A DNA stretch of 64,000 nucleotides, from contig OX453282.1 of NCBI GenBank assembly GCA_949710005.1, positions 14,578,009 through 14,642,008 of the forward strand, read 5' to 3'. The position numbers and the translations under genes were made by a program. This document shows, one piece after another, positions 16,627 through 30,079 of this stretch (positions within the stretch are counted from its first letter, which is position 1; each line of letters opens with the position of its first letter). This DNA comes from Ricordea florida. Its lineage: Eukaryota; Cnidaria; Anthozoa; Corallimorpharia; Ricordeidae. A model generated the notes under the pieces. The model did not search any database and was not told where the DNA came from. It worked only from the letters and a program-made list of their open reading frames with translations.

Positions 16627-17055
16627 TTGGAATGTCATTCAGGGTTTTACACACAAAGTTGGCAGTGGTACAGATTAGCAGATATTCCTGTCAGTTGAGC
16701 TTGCTTACAGTAGTGGGGAGGGGAGTGAAATTATCAGTCAACCATTGATCCCTGCCATATTAATGGACTGGTCACATAAGCCAACTAAATGAAAACCAGA
16801 GTTTGGTTTCATGCTTGGTTTTTGGCAACATATGAAACCAATGCAACAGTAGCATTATACTGGTTTTTAAATTTAGTTTGTTTATGTGACCAGTCCATTA
16901 ATATGGCAGGGATCAATGGTTGACTGATATTGGAATTTTGTTTTCCAAAAATTTCACTCCCCTCCCCACTACTGTAAGCAAGCTCAACTGACAGGAATAT
17001 CTGCTAATCTGTACCACTGCCAACTTTGTGTGTAAAACCCTGAATGACATTCCAA
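16627..17055. mobile_element. Palindromic MITE
   Basis: Arms of about 155-175 bp, starting TTGGAATGTCATTCAGGG and ending with its complement, are inverted around a spacer of about 100 bp. The right arm carries an extra insertion of about 22 bp. There is no coding capacity. It lies in the Ras-like gene intron. Confidence 0.75.
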
Positions 17056-18714
17056 TTTGTCAGAGATCTAGTTTGTATTCAGATTTCTACGTTGTATTTA
17101 AGTCTTAGTTTAACCATGCATAAGACAAATTTTGAGTTAAACAATGACAAATTTTTGACCAAGTCATTGTAAGATACAGTGGGCTATTTGTCAGCCAAGG
17201 ATTTCAAAACATTTATTTGATGAACGGTGCCATTTTAATTTGGGACACTATCATAGCACTTAATTTTCGCGAGTATGGGTTTTTGTGGAATCGATAGATG
17301 ATATGTTCCCATGTGTGTAAGTCAGTCTATGAACATTGTAAACTTGTGATCAACTATTGTGAGTGAGTAAAGATTATGTTAATGGTTATGGCTTCATTTG
17401 TATCAATGCGGTGGGATCAAAAAAAGAAAGTACCGTACCGTAGTCCTCCTTTCCTCAATTCTTCCCCTTTTGATAGGGTTAGTCACTGCTGTATAAAAAA
17501 AATCCTGATAACTCACCTTAGTTTTACTGAGGCTATTATCTTACTTAATGACCACACCTTTGCTTTAGTAACTTCTGATGAAATTTCATTTCTTACTCGC
17601 AGATCTTTTGTAAGTGTCTTGATCTTAAACAGCTTTCATAAAAAAGTTTGCATCTGAAATTCATGTTCTGTTAATAATCACATTGTTTGTCCAAAGGGAG
17701 GGTTGACTTTGCAAGGATCCTCATACGCTTTCCATGGAGCATGTGTTTTATGATCAAAGACCTGGGCCATGTGAAATGGTGCAGCTGAGACTTGTATCAA
17801 CCTTAAATTGTTTCGACTGAAACGTTTTACACCTCCTTCTGCTAAACTAAGGCGATAGCAACTTGTGTGATAATTTCAGTGTTGTATAGGTGAAATATAA
17901 ACAATTGTCAGAGATCCCCAGGTGTGGAACCCCTATGCCGTTGGTTTGATCAGGCTGTTTTAGTTTAATTTAATTTTAATTAATTTGTTAATTTATTAAT
18001 TTAATTTTAATTTAAGGTGTACTTTATCCTTGTGGGCATTTTAACCGCTTTTTGCTAAGAGCTGGAGCAAGTTCAGTAGCCTTGTACAATATAGTCCTAG
18101 TCATTAAGTGGCATTTCCAAGCTTTATATTCTTCATGTTGAATTTAGTGGTTTAATTTGTTTTCGTTTTAAACAATGTTATTTAAACTGTACCTCTGTAC
18201 AGTATTTTCCCATAATAATTCATATTCAACCTAGCTCCTCTAGCTCTCCATCATCTGTTTTCCATAAACTAGCATTTAGGCCTTAAATATTGTTCAAATG
18301 TTTCCAGTGTAGAGAGGTTTTGTGGTTTTTATCATTGTATTAAACTGGTACCTAGCCCATGACATGTCCTAACATAGAGTGTTTGTAATCTACGGGGTCA
18401 AAGATGTCAACAAATGTTTGATAAGGTGGACTTTCACCTTGACTGAAAAGCCTGAATATACACTTTTGTCTGTTTATTAACTTTGTTATTTACTTTACTT
18501 TTATTCTCTTTAAATTATTTGTATGATGAAAAAATCAGTGTGGTAGTTAACTCTGTGAATTTTTTACATTTTTTTCATATCCATGGTAACCAGAGGAAAC
18601 ATACAGAAAAGAGGTGTGTTAAATGGTGCTCTACTGTAAGTAGAAAAATAGTCTCTTTGAGGAAAACTAACCTCAAAAGCAGGAACAGTGAAGTAATGAG
18701 TACACCTAATGACA

Positions 18715-18844
18715 ATTATTGGATGAGGCCGAGTTTGATATGAAGAATTATGCAGGTCGAGGAGGGTGTTATCGGCTGAGGCAGATAACATTCTACAAGA
18801 TCTGCATAATTCTTCTTATCAAACAGAAGCCGAATCCAATAATT
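18715..18844. mobile_element. Short palindromic MITE
   Basis: AATTATTGGATGAGGCCGAG at the left is mirrored at the right (...GCCGAATCCAATAATT), with GAAGAATTATGCAG/CTGCATAATTCTTC inside. The element is about 130 bp. Confidence 0.65.
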
Positions 18845-21830
18845 ACTTTATTATGCATTTAAAATATTTCCAGAGCTTTTCGCTTACATTTTCCCATTCT
18901 TTGTTTGCACTTCGGCATAAAATTTCCTCAAGATCGATGCCAATTCCTGGCTGTTTGTGGATTGCAGACGTTTTTATCCTCCAGATAGGTATTGAAAATT
19001 AGCACAGTTGCCTTAGTCGATTTTGGCGTGTTAAAACTGTCTCTTAGTAATTTATTGATATCTTTCTCTTTTGATGTTGAAAACCTTGCACCTGCCATCT
19101 TCCTCGTCTCTCAGATATGCAAGTTCTGTGACGTCAAGTGTCCAAAAATCCATGCTATTATACTACGATTGAGGTCAATTGTAGGATAATAGCATTGATG
19201 TTTGGCCACTTTGCGTCATCTTGCTAGATATGATGAATTAGCCAGGGCATTTTGGCCAATCAGAAACGGGGAAATATTTTGATTGAATAATAATGATCTC
19301 TAATGAATTTCCTATGTAGGATTTTGATAGCTTTTTTCCTATTGACATACAAACGCTTTCACTGTTGCTGCTGTAATTGAGTTGTTTAGTCAAACAATAA
19401 TACCACACAATCACAGGCACATGCTATACATGGAGATGTGTGCAATCTCTTGTCTGCACTGTCAGGCACCAATGCACCCAAGCCATGCTGCATATGCAAA
19501 ATTTATTGTAGAGGGTTTGATGTAAAGGAATTGTTGTTGCTTCTTTGGGGAATCGAAACACGAGAACTTTGCAGTTATTTAACCGGCTGGTAAGGTAAGT
19601 TGCACACCGTACACGATAAGGTAATAATAAAGATGCTTATGTTTTGAGCGGTAGCTCCTCTTTTCCCTGACAAAGGGCTGACTCTGGAAACGCCAGTAAA
19701 GGGAAAAAACTATGAGAAAAAGGGAGAGATTTTAACAGAAAGTTTAACAGATTACGATGCTTTGCAGACCCTGGAGAGGCAGATATATTGAGGGGATTCG
19801 TGATAATCAGTCTAACTAACGTATCCCAAATAAGACTGGACCTCTTGAGAGCCGATGCTAACAGGGATGGCCGGAGGGATAGATTGGACATGAAAGAGTT
19901 TATCGATATTAAAGTTGTAACAGTGGCTTTTAAAGAGAAACAAAGTGGAATATTCATTCACAGATTATGGGGAGACACCTACCGTAAAATTCCGAAAGCC
20001 TCGTTACTTTCGGATTTAGCAGCCTTTTCTTATCGCTACTTGCGAAGAGTGGCTTAATTTTCGGGTAGCTAATATAAAACGTGTACCATACATAGCTTCT
20101 GTTTTTTTAGTTATGAACATATACATATGGAAAGAACTTTCTTGATATACCGTCTGGTAATTTTTTTGCTGGAGAAAAAGGTTTGGTTATCCCTATTACA
20201 GGGGTAACGGGAATTCAGAGAAGAAAGGAAACGTTTTTGAAGAAAATGTAATGTCGTTTGATCATATGTAAAAATCGAAACTCGGATCAGTTTGGTATAG
20301 CTTGTTATATCCTCTATCATTTCCGATGTTACTTGATAAGAAGGGAAATTGCTTTAAGGTCGCTCATTGTTTTCGGGGGGGGGGGCCTGGCTTCTCTCGG
20401 GATTTTCTAACGGATGTGAAATTTGATTGCTACTCTCGGGGAGGGGTGGTTGTTACGTTGTTACTCTCGAAACTTTACGGTAATTACGAAGGGTAACGCG
20501 ACAGAAACGAACAGAGGAAGGGGAACATCGGTTTGTATTAACTTTAAGGGGGAACATTGGCGAGACGTTTGCTTAGGCCACGATACTCTGGAGAAGAGAC
20601 GTATCTTTAGGGACAAGACCCTGTGTTGAACAGTGACCGGGGAGGGGGGCATGTAGGGAGCCATTGTCATAGTCGCCCTCGCTTTCATTGCATCTTGAAA
20701 AACCACCGTGACTGTAGCCTAGATGTGATAGGCAATCGGTAAATAGAGGAAACGACGGCGTAGTGCACTGCCTACAACGTTGGTTCGAAAGAAAGGGCGT
20801 TGCAGATGAAGGTTCAGGGAGTCACACTGATCTAGATACCGGCCGTGGCAGGAATTTCGTATCAAGAGAAGCTGCCGAGAGGCTAAATTGGAAGTAGTCC
20901 ATACCTTAATTTGAGATCAAACTTCACTCCTTAGGCGGTAAAGCGAGTGAGGAGGTGTGAATAGCGAAAAGTAAAATGGAAGCTTTTGTGACTGTTGAGA
21001 GACCCCTTGTCAGAGAATTAAATATGATTTGCCCGAAACAAGCAGTTTTAGGTGACGGCAAATGAAGAATACACTATCCACCTGATCCTTGGAGGCAGCT
21101 CGTATTTCACGACAAGAACGGAGGATACCTTCAGCGTTTGGTTGGAGTAATACATGTTGGAGAGAAGTACTGGCTAGGGCATGTACGTGAAAGAAACAGG
21201 TGTCTATAAAAAGGTCTTCTGCATAGACGTATTGGAAGTTGAGGACATGACAGTACAAGCACTCAGAAGTGCTCAGAGAAATTTTACAAGATGAAATTAT
21301 GCTGGGAACACTGCTTGGACTTTGGATTCTGCAATAGTGTCTATTGAGAGCGTGTACCGTGTAAACACATTTCTTATTTACTCTGGTTTCCATACTGGAT
21401 TGTTTGTTATGTTCTACATGTATGTCAATAACTTCTCTATGTGTACGGGCTTTAAGAGACAACACCACTTTCAAACCAAAAAACATTGGTTTTCCTTGTT
21501 TCTTGTGCCTATATGGGTACTCTGTTCACGTGGTTACAAAACGGCCGCGGCGTTCTTTTTACGAATTGCGCCGTTATGGCGCTGTGGCGTACTAGGCTAT
21601 TTGACAATTGTTGTGCCCCCGTGTATACAAACAATGTTTTTACAGCGGTTTCACTTGTAGTTTGTCTTGTAGATTGTCTCGTAAATTTTGTTTTCAATAA
21701 TAACGTATATCGGTCAACACGATATTAGCAACTCAATCAATAAACTCCAAATCAGTACTAGTCAAAGAGTTTTTTCGTCAAGTAATCGTCATCTATCTTT
21801 TTTTCTTTTTATATGCTTAATATGTGTTAG

Positions 21831-22058
21831 ATTGTATACAATGGCAAAGTATATGACGTAGAGATTGTGGACACTGCTGGACAGGAGGAGTTCAGCTCTT
21901 TCCGTGACTCGTCTGTAGCTACTGGTGATGCATTCTTGGCCTTATTTGCCATTAATTCTGCATCCAGTTGGCATGAATTGCAGGACTTGAGGAGCAAAAT
22001 TATAGAAGATCATCAATCAAGCGCTGCCATTCCTATGGTGTTGGTGGCTAACAAACTG
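21831..22058 (+). CDS. Ras-family GTPase, exon with G3 and G4 motifs
   Basis: After a TGTGTTAG acceptor, the frame reads IVYNGKVYDVEIVDTAGQEE (G3/switch II, with the catalytic Gln) and runs through a helix to MVLVANKL, which is most of the G4 motif (NKxD). It ends at a GTGAGT donor, with the Asp supplied by the next exon. The 76 codons are in one open frame. Substrate is GTP/GDP; the protein should act as a membrane-associated signalling switch. I cannot place it in a named Ras subfamily. Confidence 0.85.
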
Positions 22059-22818
22059 GTGAGTGCCAAACAACTCAGTTTAAACGCTTTAAGTTCTCAC
22101 AAGAGAAATACTGTATTCCGTTATGCTGATTAGGTATCTTGAGCGAAGAATAGAGCATACTGTGTGGCTTACTGGGTGTGAAGTACGTTCTTAGTCCTGC
22201 CGTAAACTAGACAGGCTTGGATCACAAGAAAACAAGGCAAATTGTGTTGTCGGTTGTATGGGTTTAATAAGTGCATCGTTAGAGGATTTTCTGTAGAGTA
22301 TGCATCCATGTACACCCATGTTAAGCAGAACGGGTGTTCAGCTTATAGAGGAACAAATCTGAGACTTAAAACAATGGTGGTGCATACTGTCTCATCAACT
22401 TGAATAAAACTTCGAACAATTTGATGAGTTCCCCTCAAAACTACTTCGGGTTGAGTAACCCAAAATTTAAAGAAAATCGGGAGGGACTAACACACTGATT
22501 CAAGGCATCAGCCTAATTCACTAAAAACAGTGAGAAGAAAGCGAGAAAAGCCCAAGTATGCACCTTGCAAATGCCATTGATTGTAGTCGGTTTCGCATCC
22601 ATAGCAACGTTTGTGGCTGCAAATAAGCTTGCAAGGTCACTATGCTCAACGTTTATACAATATGTTGCAAATACATCCACTCCACTTATGCTAGTGTGCA
22701 GTAGAGTAGCACAAGTTGCAGACCGAGCCGTGACAAAGTCGTGTTGGTTAACGGCAATCAAATTATCTTTCATTACAACGTAGCAAGACATAGAAGGGTA
22801 TTATCTGTTCTTCCACAG

Positions 22819-22914
22819 GATTTAGAAAGTGAACGAGAGATCGGTAGAGAGAAGGTTTTGGAGTATTGCCGCTCCTGTGATGTCGACATTCCCTTAATTG
22901 AGACTTCCGCAAAG
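22819..22914 (+). CDS. Ras-family GTPase, exon with G5 motif
   Basis: A TTCCACAG acceptor precedes 32 codons beginning DLESEREIGREKVLEYC, which completes NKLD, and ending in IETSAK (the G5 motif). A GTTTGT donor follows. The C-terminal helix and membrane-targeting tail must lie further downstream; I did not find them before element B. Confidence 0.85.
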
Positions 22915-23038
22915 GTTTGTCTACTTAACAATTGTTTCTGAAATCAATGTAAATAGTGGCATTTCTTAAGATTAGGCTGCGTTCGTTGTCTATTGGTTCA
23001 AGTAAAATTGATCTGCATTTGCATAGTACATACATTTT

Positions 23039-23261
23039 TAAGCCCCGTTTATATGGAGAAATGTTGTCCCAGGTAAAAGGGTCACCCTCCTACCCGAGCT
23101 ACCCTGGGCGAGCCAACGTTTCTTACATTTCCTTACAAAAGTTGACGAATCATTTACAGGAGAAACAAAAAGTTGGTTCGATTAGAAGGGTGATGGTAGG
23201 GTCACCCTCCTAGCCGGGCCAACTTTCTGCATATAAACACTTTGGCTCGCCTAGCCGGGTC

Positions 23262-23296
<35 letters not shown>

Positions 23297-23430
23297 AGCA
23301 CTGTTGTCATTGTCTTGACTCACGCAAAGGGATCAACGTTTTTCCCATATAAACGCTCGCTAAAGTTGACTTGGCTGGGAGGGTGACCCTCTTGCACGGG
23401 ACATGTTTTCTCCATGTAAACGGGGCCTTA
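23039..23430. mobile_element. MITE with TAAGCCCCGTTTA-type termini
   Basis: The left end (TAAGCCCCGTTTATATGGAG) is the imperfect inverse of the right end (CTCCATGTAAACGGGGCCTTA). Inner GGGTCACCCTCC motifs occur in both orientations. There is no ORF of note. Confidence 0.7.
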
Positions 23431-24306
23431 GCATATAACAACTCGACAACCTTAGCATTTTTAGCAGTCGTATTGGCTCACTATCTCGGGATAATCAATA
23501 TTACTAAAACAGTGGATAGTGTTGATGGTGCGGTCTGATTGGCCAGTCAAACTCGGAATATCCTTTACTATTTACCTCCGAGGAATTGGCGAGTTTCGCG
23601 CTGAATTTCGAAAAATGTGGCTTCCGGTTTGCATCCGTGGCAAGCGAAGAAATTATCCAAATTAACAACGACGCAGTCCCTGAAATCACAACGAACGCGA
23701 CTAAATTTGGTCTGGCAGTGTTTAAAGGTAATGGTTTATGTTTTTAACCCGGAGTTTATCAGTAAAAACCAACGGGAAAGGTTTTGTTTACAAATGCAAA
23801 TTAATCTTGCGTAGCCAAATTTGATGTCACTTGTTCACTTGAGAACCAAAGTTGAGTTATATCTATTACAAATTGGTTTCAAATACAAGAAGAGTTCGCA
23901 ACTCCATTTGAAGAAATGCCGCCACCAGAGCTAAATTTTATCTGTCAGCGAGAGAACGAGACGGTTGTCATTACAACAAAAAATTCCTTACCGCGATCCG
24001 AAGCGCGTTTGATCGTCACTCTGAGAAGTCCTCCATTTTCAAAGCTATTCACCTTAGTGTCAGTGGCTAGGGGTGAATAGTTGTCAACTATCAAACTCTT
24101 AGGAGGTGAATACAGCCGAGGATTCTGGGTAATCCCTGTGCCAGTCTGTAAGTTGAAGGAAAAAAATAGCGTAGAAGAGAAACTGGAAAAGCGCGCGCTA
24201 TGATTGGCTAATATGCGCGATCCATTTGCCCATGGGTTGCCTGCTGACGTCATATTGTAAAGGTGTGAAGTCTTATGTTATAAAAGAAATGGTAAACGCA
24301 GCAGCT

Positions 24307-24452
24307 GTGCAACCATGGAGTTGTGGACGCACTGGGGAGGTTTGCTAAGCACTCAAGAAGCTAGAGATGCTCTCGTCTGCGCCTCTAGCATCTCTTACCC
24401 TTCTTTCGTGCTTAGCAACCTCCCGCGTTCTTCCATAACTCGATGGTTGCAC
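24307..24452. mobile_element. Fold-back MITE
   Basis: Arms of about 65 bp, from GTGCAACCAT through GAGGTTTGCTAAGCACT to GCTAGAGATGCT, are mirrored after a short loop and end ATGGTTGCAC. Confidence 0.65.
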
Positions 24453-25999
24453 ACTGAACGTTTATCATTTCTTCATTTACAGCTCTTTCCGAGAGTTACC
24501 ACGTGAGAAGTTAAGCAAAACACGACAATGACGGACGGCACCAAACAATAACGCTTATCCTGCGCTAATGAACGACACTGAAACTGCATGCATACAGCGT
24601 GGTAAATTTCAGAGAATAATTGTAAAATATTCAACAGGTATACTGATCTAGTCAATATGTTTTTACAATTCTTAATTGAACATTTACTACTGCTGTGAAA
24701 GAAAGAAACCGTTAGTGATGTATAAGTAAAACAGGTATTCCAAGCAATGCTGTTGGAACACGTGGCAAAGCTACCAAAATGGTTAACAAAATCATAGTTT
24801 GTAGAGGGGACTATGACGCACATCCGGCGCTCTCCCTGTTTTCGTGTGCTGATGCAAACACTGGTAGACGAATGATAGTGAGACGATCATTTTACATCTT
24901 TTCTTTGGAAACCTGTCAGAGTCCTTTAGGACATATTTTTTCTTTTATGATCGAGGTAGTGGCGTTTGACGGTGTATATTAGAGAATTTAAGATTCGCTA
25001 CAATGGGCTCTACTTCGGCGAATTTGGCCTTTAAGGACTGGGGCGACTAAGATTCAAATTTGGCGGTACGCCATTTCGGCGTTATGCTTGATCGACGTAC
25101 CTTTTTTTCCTTTTTGATCAATGGTTTCTTTTGAGGAACTAAGAGATCTCCTGATTCTGTTCCATGGTAATAATTCCATAATCGACGAAGACTTTTTGTT
25201 ATTATACACAACGTACAGCCCAAGACGTTAACCTAGATTTACCATATTCGTCATACCCTAAGTTCAGTCTTCAAGATTTCAATGAAGATAAATGTTTGAT
25301 GGGCAACATACGAATGCTTGCACAGACTTAACAAATTCCTGGTGTTATTAGATGCTGCCAAGGAACTGATTGTGATAGAATTGGATGGCTGTGTATGCTT
25401 TTGCAATGCTTGTGTTACCCTTGCCGATACAGTGGTAAGATGAACTTGTTCGCCAGACCTGTGCCAGTTATCATGCATTGCTGGATTTTATCTACAATCA
25501 AACTTGCAAACGAAATTTGGACCACACCATTGAATTTCTAACACGGCCAGAAAGTAATAGACATTGTTGTGAGCAGCACGAAATTTAACACTCGAATGTC
25601 TATAAGTTCTCATATCATACCCTGAGCATTACGACAGCATAACTGAATTAATCCTAGTTCATATTCCGGCCATAGTTTACAGATTAACTCTGCACACCTG
25701 GTAACAACAAGCAAAACAAAGTCTTTTTCACATTTACAAACTAAATGAGAAAGGAATGCATTATTTAGCTTTAACTATAGGCAAAATGTAGAACATTCAG
25801 TTACTATCGGTTATGTTCTTGTACAAAATATCCATAGATTCCGGTGTATTTAGGAGATGATGGCATAATTGTTTACGAACACCTCAACTAAGTGTACTTA
25901 AAGGAAAAGTGCACATTGCAACCAGGTGGACATTCAGAAATGGTTTGATTCTACACTGCTTTGAAATAATGAATGTAACTTGAAAAGTTACAGTTTTAA

Positions 26000-26165
26000 G
26001 CTCTATTTTTCTATTATTATTTTTTTTGGGTAGCAACGGGGTTTCATCCCTTCTACCACGGACGCCTTAGTGGGCATAAACATACCCTATTATACTTTGA
26101 CGTTGTCAGCTCAAGCCACATCCCACAACCCTACCATTATCCATCACCTTGATATTCACCATGTG
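26000..26165. repeat. Direct repeat copy 1, left of LINE remnant
   Basis: A segment with TTCTACCACGGACGCCTTAG, then an ACATACCCT and CCCTACCATTATCC pattern, recurs at about 28547-28710 in the same orientation. The two copies bracket the LINE remnant. Confidence 0.6.
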
Positions 26166-26184
26166 GGAACCCAGAGCTCATCTG

Positions 26185-28400
26185 CTTTTAATCTTTAATC
26201 TTTAATCATTATTTATACACGGTAAATTCATCAGGTACAATAAAATTTCAATAAGATGTCTAAGATCCTAAAATCTAAAATCCTAATCCTAATAATTTAT
26301 TATCTTAACTTACAACTACAGACCGAATGCATAAATGGCGGCCAAAAAATTATTCTTTTGTTTATGTGCTAATTAAACTCACTAACATCGTTTGCATGGA
26401 CAAAATTCAAAAGAAATGTTGCTTGAGAGCGAGGTTAGTGACTTTAATTAGCATATAAACAAAAGAATACATTTTTGGCCACTATTTATGCATTTGGTCT
26501 ATATGCTGCTTATAAACCTGATTTGCATGAATGCCATGTGTTTAGTAATTATGATCGAGAAGTCGTTTAAATTGATTCAATGAGCCAGACTCTCTAACGT
26601 TGCAGGGTAAGCTGTTCCAAAGGGTTGCACCGCTGTAACTAAAACTATTTTTCATATAGTTAGTTCTCGGAAAGGGAAAAACAAGTTTGTTGACTGAGTC
26701 CCTCAGAGGATAGTTTGATTCATTTCGCTTTAAAATTTAGACCGAGATATTGGGGAACCAGACCGTTAAAAGACTTGAAAACCATAAGGGCTTTCTGAAT
26801 TTGACGTTGAGATAGCAGGTCTTTCCAGCGGAGTTTGTAAAACAAGGCATCGATATCAACGTCATAGTTTGATGAAGTTATTACTCACGCAGCATGTTTT
26901 TGTAGTTTTTGTAGCTTGTTAGATAATGTTTTGCCACAATTGCCCCAGACTAGGCTGCATGCAGTAATCAAGGTGAGATTGAACAAGTGACTTGTATATG
27001 CTGAGTAAGATGAATTGAGGCACAAATAGTTTAACTCGCTTTATGGCTCCAATTGCGGAAAAAATCTTCTTACAGAGCTTACTAATGTGGGAATGCCACG
27101 TTAGATGTTCATCGATATACATTCCTAGTGATTTGACAGAAAACGTGTTCAATCGAAACATCAATAGGGAGTTCGAGTGTATCAGATAGAGGCCTTAATC
27201 TTTTAGAGCTGACAACATAAATTCAGTTTTTGTAGCGTTCAGAGTAAGTCTATTAGACACCCGCCATTGGCTTAACTTATCAAGGTTATGAGATACATTA
27301 GACTGAATTATGTGCAAATCTGAACCAGCATGAGTACGTAATGTGTGTGTCATCAGCATACATTCTAGGTATGCTGAATGATAGACAGTTTGACAAATCG
27401 TTGATATAAATTAGATATAAAAGAGGGCCAGGGATCGTTCCGTTTGGCACACCACATTTAAGAGGTGAAACCAAAGAGACAACCGTTCACGGAGCACCGT
27501 TGTGTGAGATTCGTCAAATACGATTTAACCCAACCAAGAGTTTTCCCTTGAATTCCGCACCGATTCATTTTAGTTAATAGTATCTCATGATCAACAGTGT
27601 CGAATGCCTTTTTTAAGTCGAAAACGCTACAGCATTTACGTAACCACAATAAATATTAAATGCCCACTGTCAGTAGCTTCTAGCGGAGCTATAACAGTTG
27701 AGTGTAAAGACCCGAAACCAGATTGATGTTAAGAGATGATTTTTTTCGCTGTTTAAGAAGTTGTATAATTGATCTTACACAATCCTCTTGAACACGCCCT
27801 GTTTAAGCAACGAAGTAACTAGCGCATCCAGTCGTCTGAAAATATGCCATATATCAGCACAGTCACGAATCAACTTAGCAGATATATTATCTACCCCTTT
27901 AGCTTTAGTTTTTGACAATGTATTTAGGTGGGCAAAGACAACACTGCTAGCAGCTGGACGAAAACATAGTTTGCTGCAACCTTCAGGAGTATTTTTTTTT
28001 TTTAAATAGACTCTTCGTCCGAATTTAAAGGTATTTCGCGGACTAGTCTGGGTCCTGTAGTTGAAAAATGTTCGTTAAAGGCGTTGGATCTCTTGGAGTT
28101 ACGGATAGAGGTGTCATTTACATTCACTTCCTTTACTATCTGGTTGTTCTGACGATGAGACATGAGGTTAGTAATAGTTTTCCAAGTCCTTCGAGCGTCC
28201 CTTTAGATTGAAGAAAACTATTGTGATAATAGGATGCCTTAGTGATTTTTACTTTATTGTTAATTCGACTTCGTAACCGTACTGTCTGTAATTGACCCAG
28301 TCATGAGGGCTCTTTGTTCTCATCGCTTTACTTTTAGCAGTGCTTATCGCGACAGCGCATACTTTTCTGCAAGGTTGAATTGATCCATGCTGCTTTGGTC
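26185..28400 (-). pseudogene. Degraded CR1/L2-type LINE reverse transcriptase
   Basis: On the minus strand, broken ORFs encode reverse-transcriptase pieces. FDLKKAFDTVDHEILLTKM (about 27590-27640) is the RT motif around the first catalytic aspartate. KSLGMYIDEHLTWHSHISKL and SIYKSLVQSHLDYC (about 27010-27150) are typical of the RT thumb and C-terminal region. A further C-terminal stretch follows at about 26580-26700. The low-coordinate end has TTTAATC repeats (26188-26207), that is (GATTAAA)n on the element strand, a typical CR1-like 3' end. Frames are interrupted many times, so it is inactive. A MITE is inserted near its 3' end. Confidence 0.75.
26320..26500. mobile_element. MITE inserted in LINE 3' region
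   Basis: AGACCGAATGCATAAATGGC at the left is mirrored by ATTTATGCATTTGGTCT at the right. Inner arms TTCTTTTGTTTATGTGCTAA also pair. The total is 181 bp. Confidence 0.7.
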
Positions 28401-28546
28401 AGTTTAGAAACACGTCTTACGTCCATTGCTATCCAAGATCTCACAGTAGCTTTGCCATGCTGATGAGGGCTAACAGGGCCGAAACAGCTGCCCATGGCTG
28501 CTGGCTGCTGGCTACTGGCTACTGGCTGCTAGCTCCAGGCTATTGA

Positions 28547-28710
28547 GCTCTATTTTTCCTTAGTTTTCCATTTCTTTTTTTGGTAGCTACAGGGTATCAT
28601 TCCTTCTACCACGGACGCCTTAGTGCGCATGTTTGTGACTTCAACATACCCTCATTACACTTTGACGTTTCCATCTTAACAACCCTACCATTATCCGTCA
28701 CCTTAAAAAT
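28547..28710. repeat. Direct repeat copy 2, right of LINE remnant
   Basis: This matches 26000-26165 in the same orientation, including TTCTACCACGGACGCCTTAG and CCCTACCATTATCC. A TGGCTGC-rich simple repeat lies just before it (28495-28540). Confidence 0.6.
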
Positions 28711-30079
28711 TTTCAATTCACTGTCCCGACGTTTCCCTTCCCTAGTGTCTACTTCAGGGGTGATTTGCTAAGGCTGTGAAGCTTCTTTTATACCCGCAAT
28801 GTCTTTTAATTGGGTACCAATTTCACGTTTTGTCTGCCCGATTTACTCTTGGTTGCATTCATTGCAAGGGATGGAATAAATGTGTCACTCATTTGTTCCT
28901 TCGGTTCAGGATACCTGGGCTTGGTAAAGATACGGCTTAACGTTAAGAACGTGATTTGGGCAACTTTGACGTTGTAACTACTCAAAATCTTCTTGATAGG
29001 TTGTGTAACTCCGTGGATATATGGAACCACTGAAAACCCTGAGCTTTGTACCCGCCCTCTGCTAATGTATTGTACTGCTCATCTGTACTTGCTACGCTTT
29101 CCTGTTGTTTTGGTTCGCGATAGCACTTGCCGTATCCAGAGTGTCGTGGAGTACTATCCTTTTTTTTCGTTGAAAAAAGTCATACAGCTTGAATATATGA
29201 ACAAGTATTGTAGGTGAATATACCCCTTATTTACCCCGGCTTTTAAAATCATCTTAAACGAGTTTAAACGTAACAAAACTACGATTTTTTACTCAGGTAC
29301 TCTTCACTACGTCAAAGTGCCCTGCAGTGCAACGTCGGGAAAGTCCCGAGTTGTGGCGTCACCGGAAATCGTTTCTCTCTTCAGTGACCGTAGTACAGCC
29401 CCGCTGTAGCAACTCTTTAAGTCCCTATTAGCTGGTGCCAACACAGTTTAGTAATGAATAACTGATCACCAACCCAGAGATCGAACGTTTTGTTCACTTC
29501 AGTTAAATGTTTTCCTTTTTAACTCATTCATATGCGCGCATGCGCAATGAATGAGTTATTGCAACAGGGGCCTTTGTGGACGGAAGTGTTGTAGAATTTT
29601 TAATCGGTGTGGACGGAAATGAATTGTTTATTAAATGTACATTAATTTATGCGATTGAAACCGGAAATTAAACCGGAAAGGGGGACCACTTAAAAAGAAA
29701 ACAAGAGGCTTCAAAAGCCTTCACTGGGTTGCCTTTGTGAACCCTTAGTACGCAAACGGCTCAATTTTTTTTAAACCGTTTTGTCAATCCATTTTAGTTT
29801 GCAGTGTCAGTTGTGTTCAATAAGAGAAGTGTACAAGGAGTTAATCAAAGGCTCGGTGACACATGAGGAGAATTTTAGATTTCAGAACTCATTCAAATAA
29901 TTTAATCAAGAAGGGCTTGTAGGGCTCTGCCATCTCGTGTTCCATTTACCAATTTAAAAAATAGGCAGCCAAGGCCTGCATATAGCTTCACATTCTATAT
30001 AGACAAGGGTATCTTTGAAAAAAAAAAAGAAAATCGATTCAGTTTAAAAAAAGAAGAACAACGAAAAAAAGTCAAGGAC
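28711..30079. other. No gene recognised
   Basis: This is host DNA without a convincing ORF. A near-perfect palindrome lies at about 29520-29558 (AACTCATTCAT...ATGAATGAGTT around CGCGCATGCGC). Confidence 0.4.

Larger units (their letters stand above)
15480..21830. other. Large intron of the Ras-like gene, repeat-rich
   Basis: Exon 2 ends in phase 1 and the exon at 21831 starts in phase 0. At least one small exon of 3n+2 bases (the segment after switch I, about 6-7 residues) must therefore lie in this 6.3 kb; I could not locate it with confidence. The interval holds the MITEs at 16627-17055 and 18715-18844, an (AATC)n microsatellite at 16222-16250, and no other gene that I recognise. Confidence 0.5.
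22915..25990. other. Intronic or intergenic host DNA with MITEs
   Basis: Apart from the two MITEs listed separately, I see no exon with both splice sites and a recognisable product here. The final exon(s) of the Ras-like gene are expected in or beyond this stretch. Confidence 0.4.

Noticed and set aside
19973-19996. GDTYRKI reading as the missing Ras-like exon after switch I
   Set aside because: It resembles Ras sequence, but there is no acceptor and donor pair giving the required phase.
21867-22133. Single-exon GTPase ORF reading past 22058
   Set aside because: The G4 motif is interrupted by a clear GTGAGT donor, and the Asp of NKxD is supplied by the exon at 22819.
26000-28710. LTR retrotransposon bounded by the direct repeats at 26.0 and 28.5 kb
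   Set aside because: The enclosed coding remnants are LINE-type on the minus strand with a (GATTAAA)n tail. The repeats lack LTR termini and seem to be an independent repeat.
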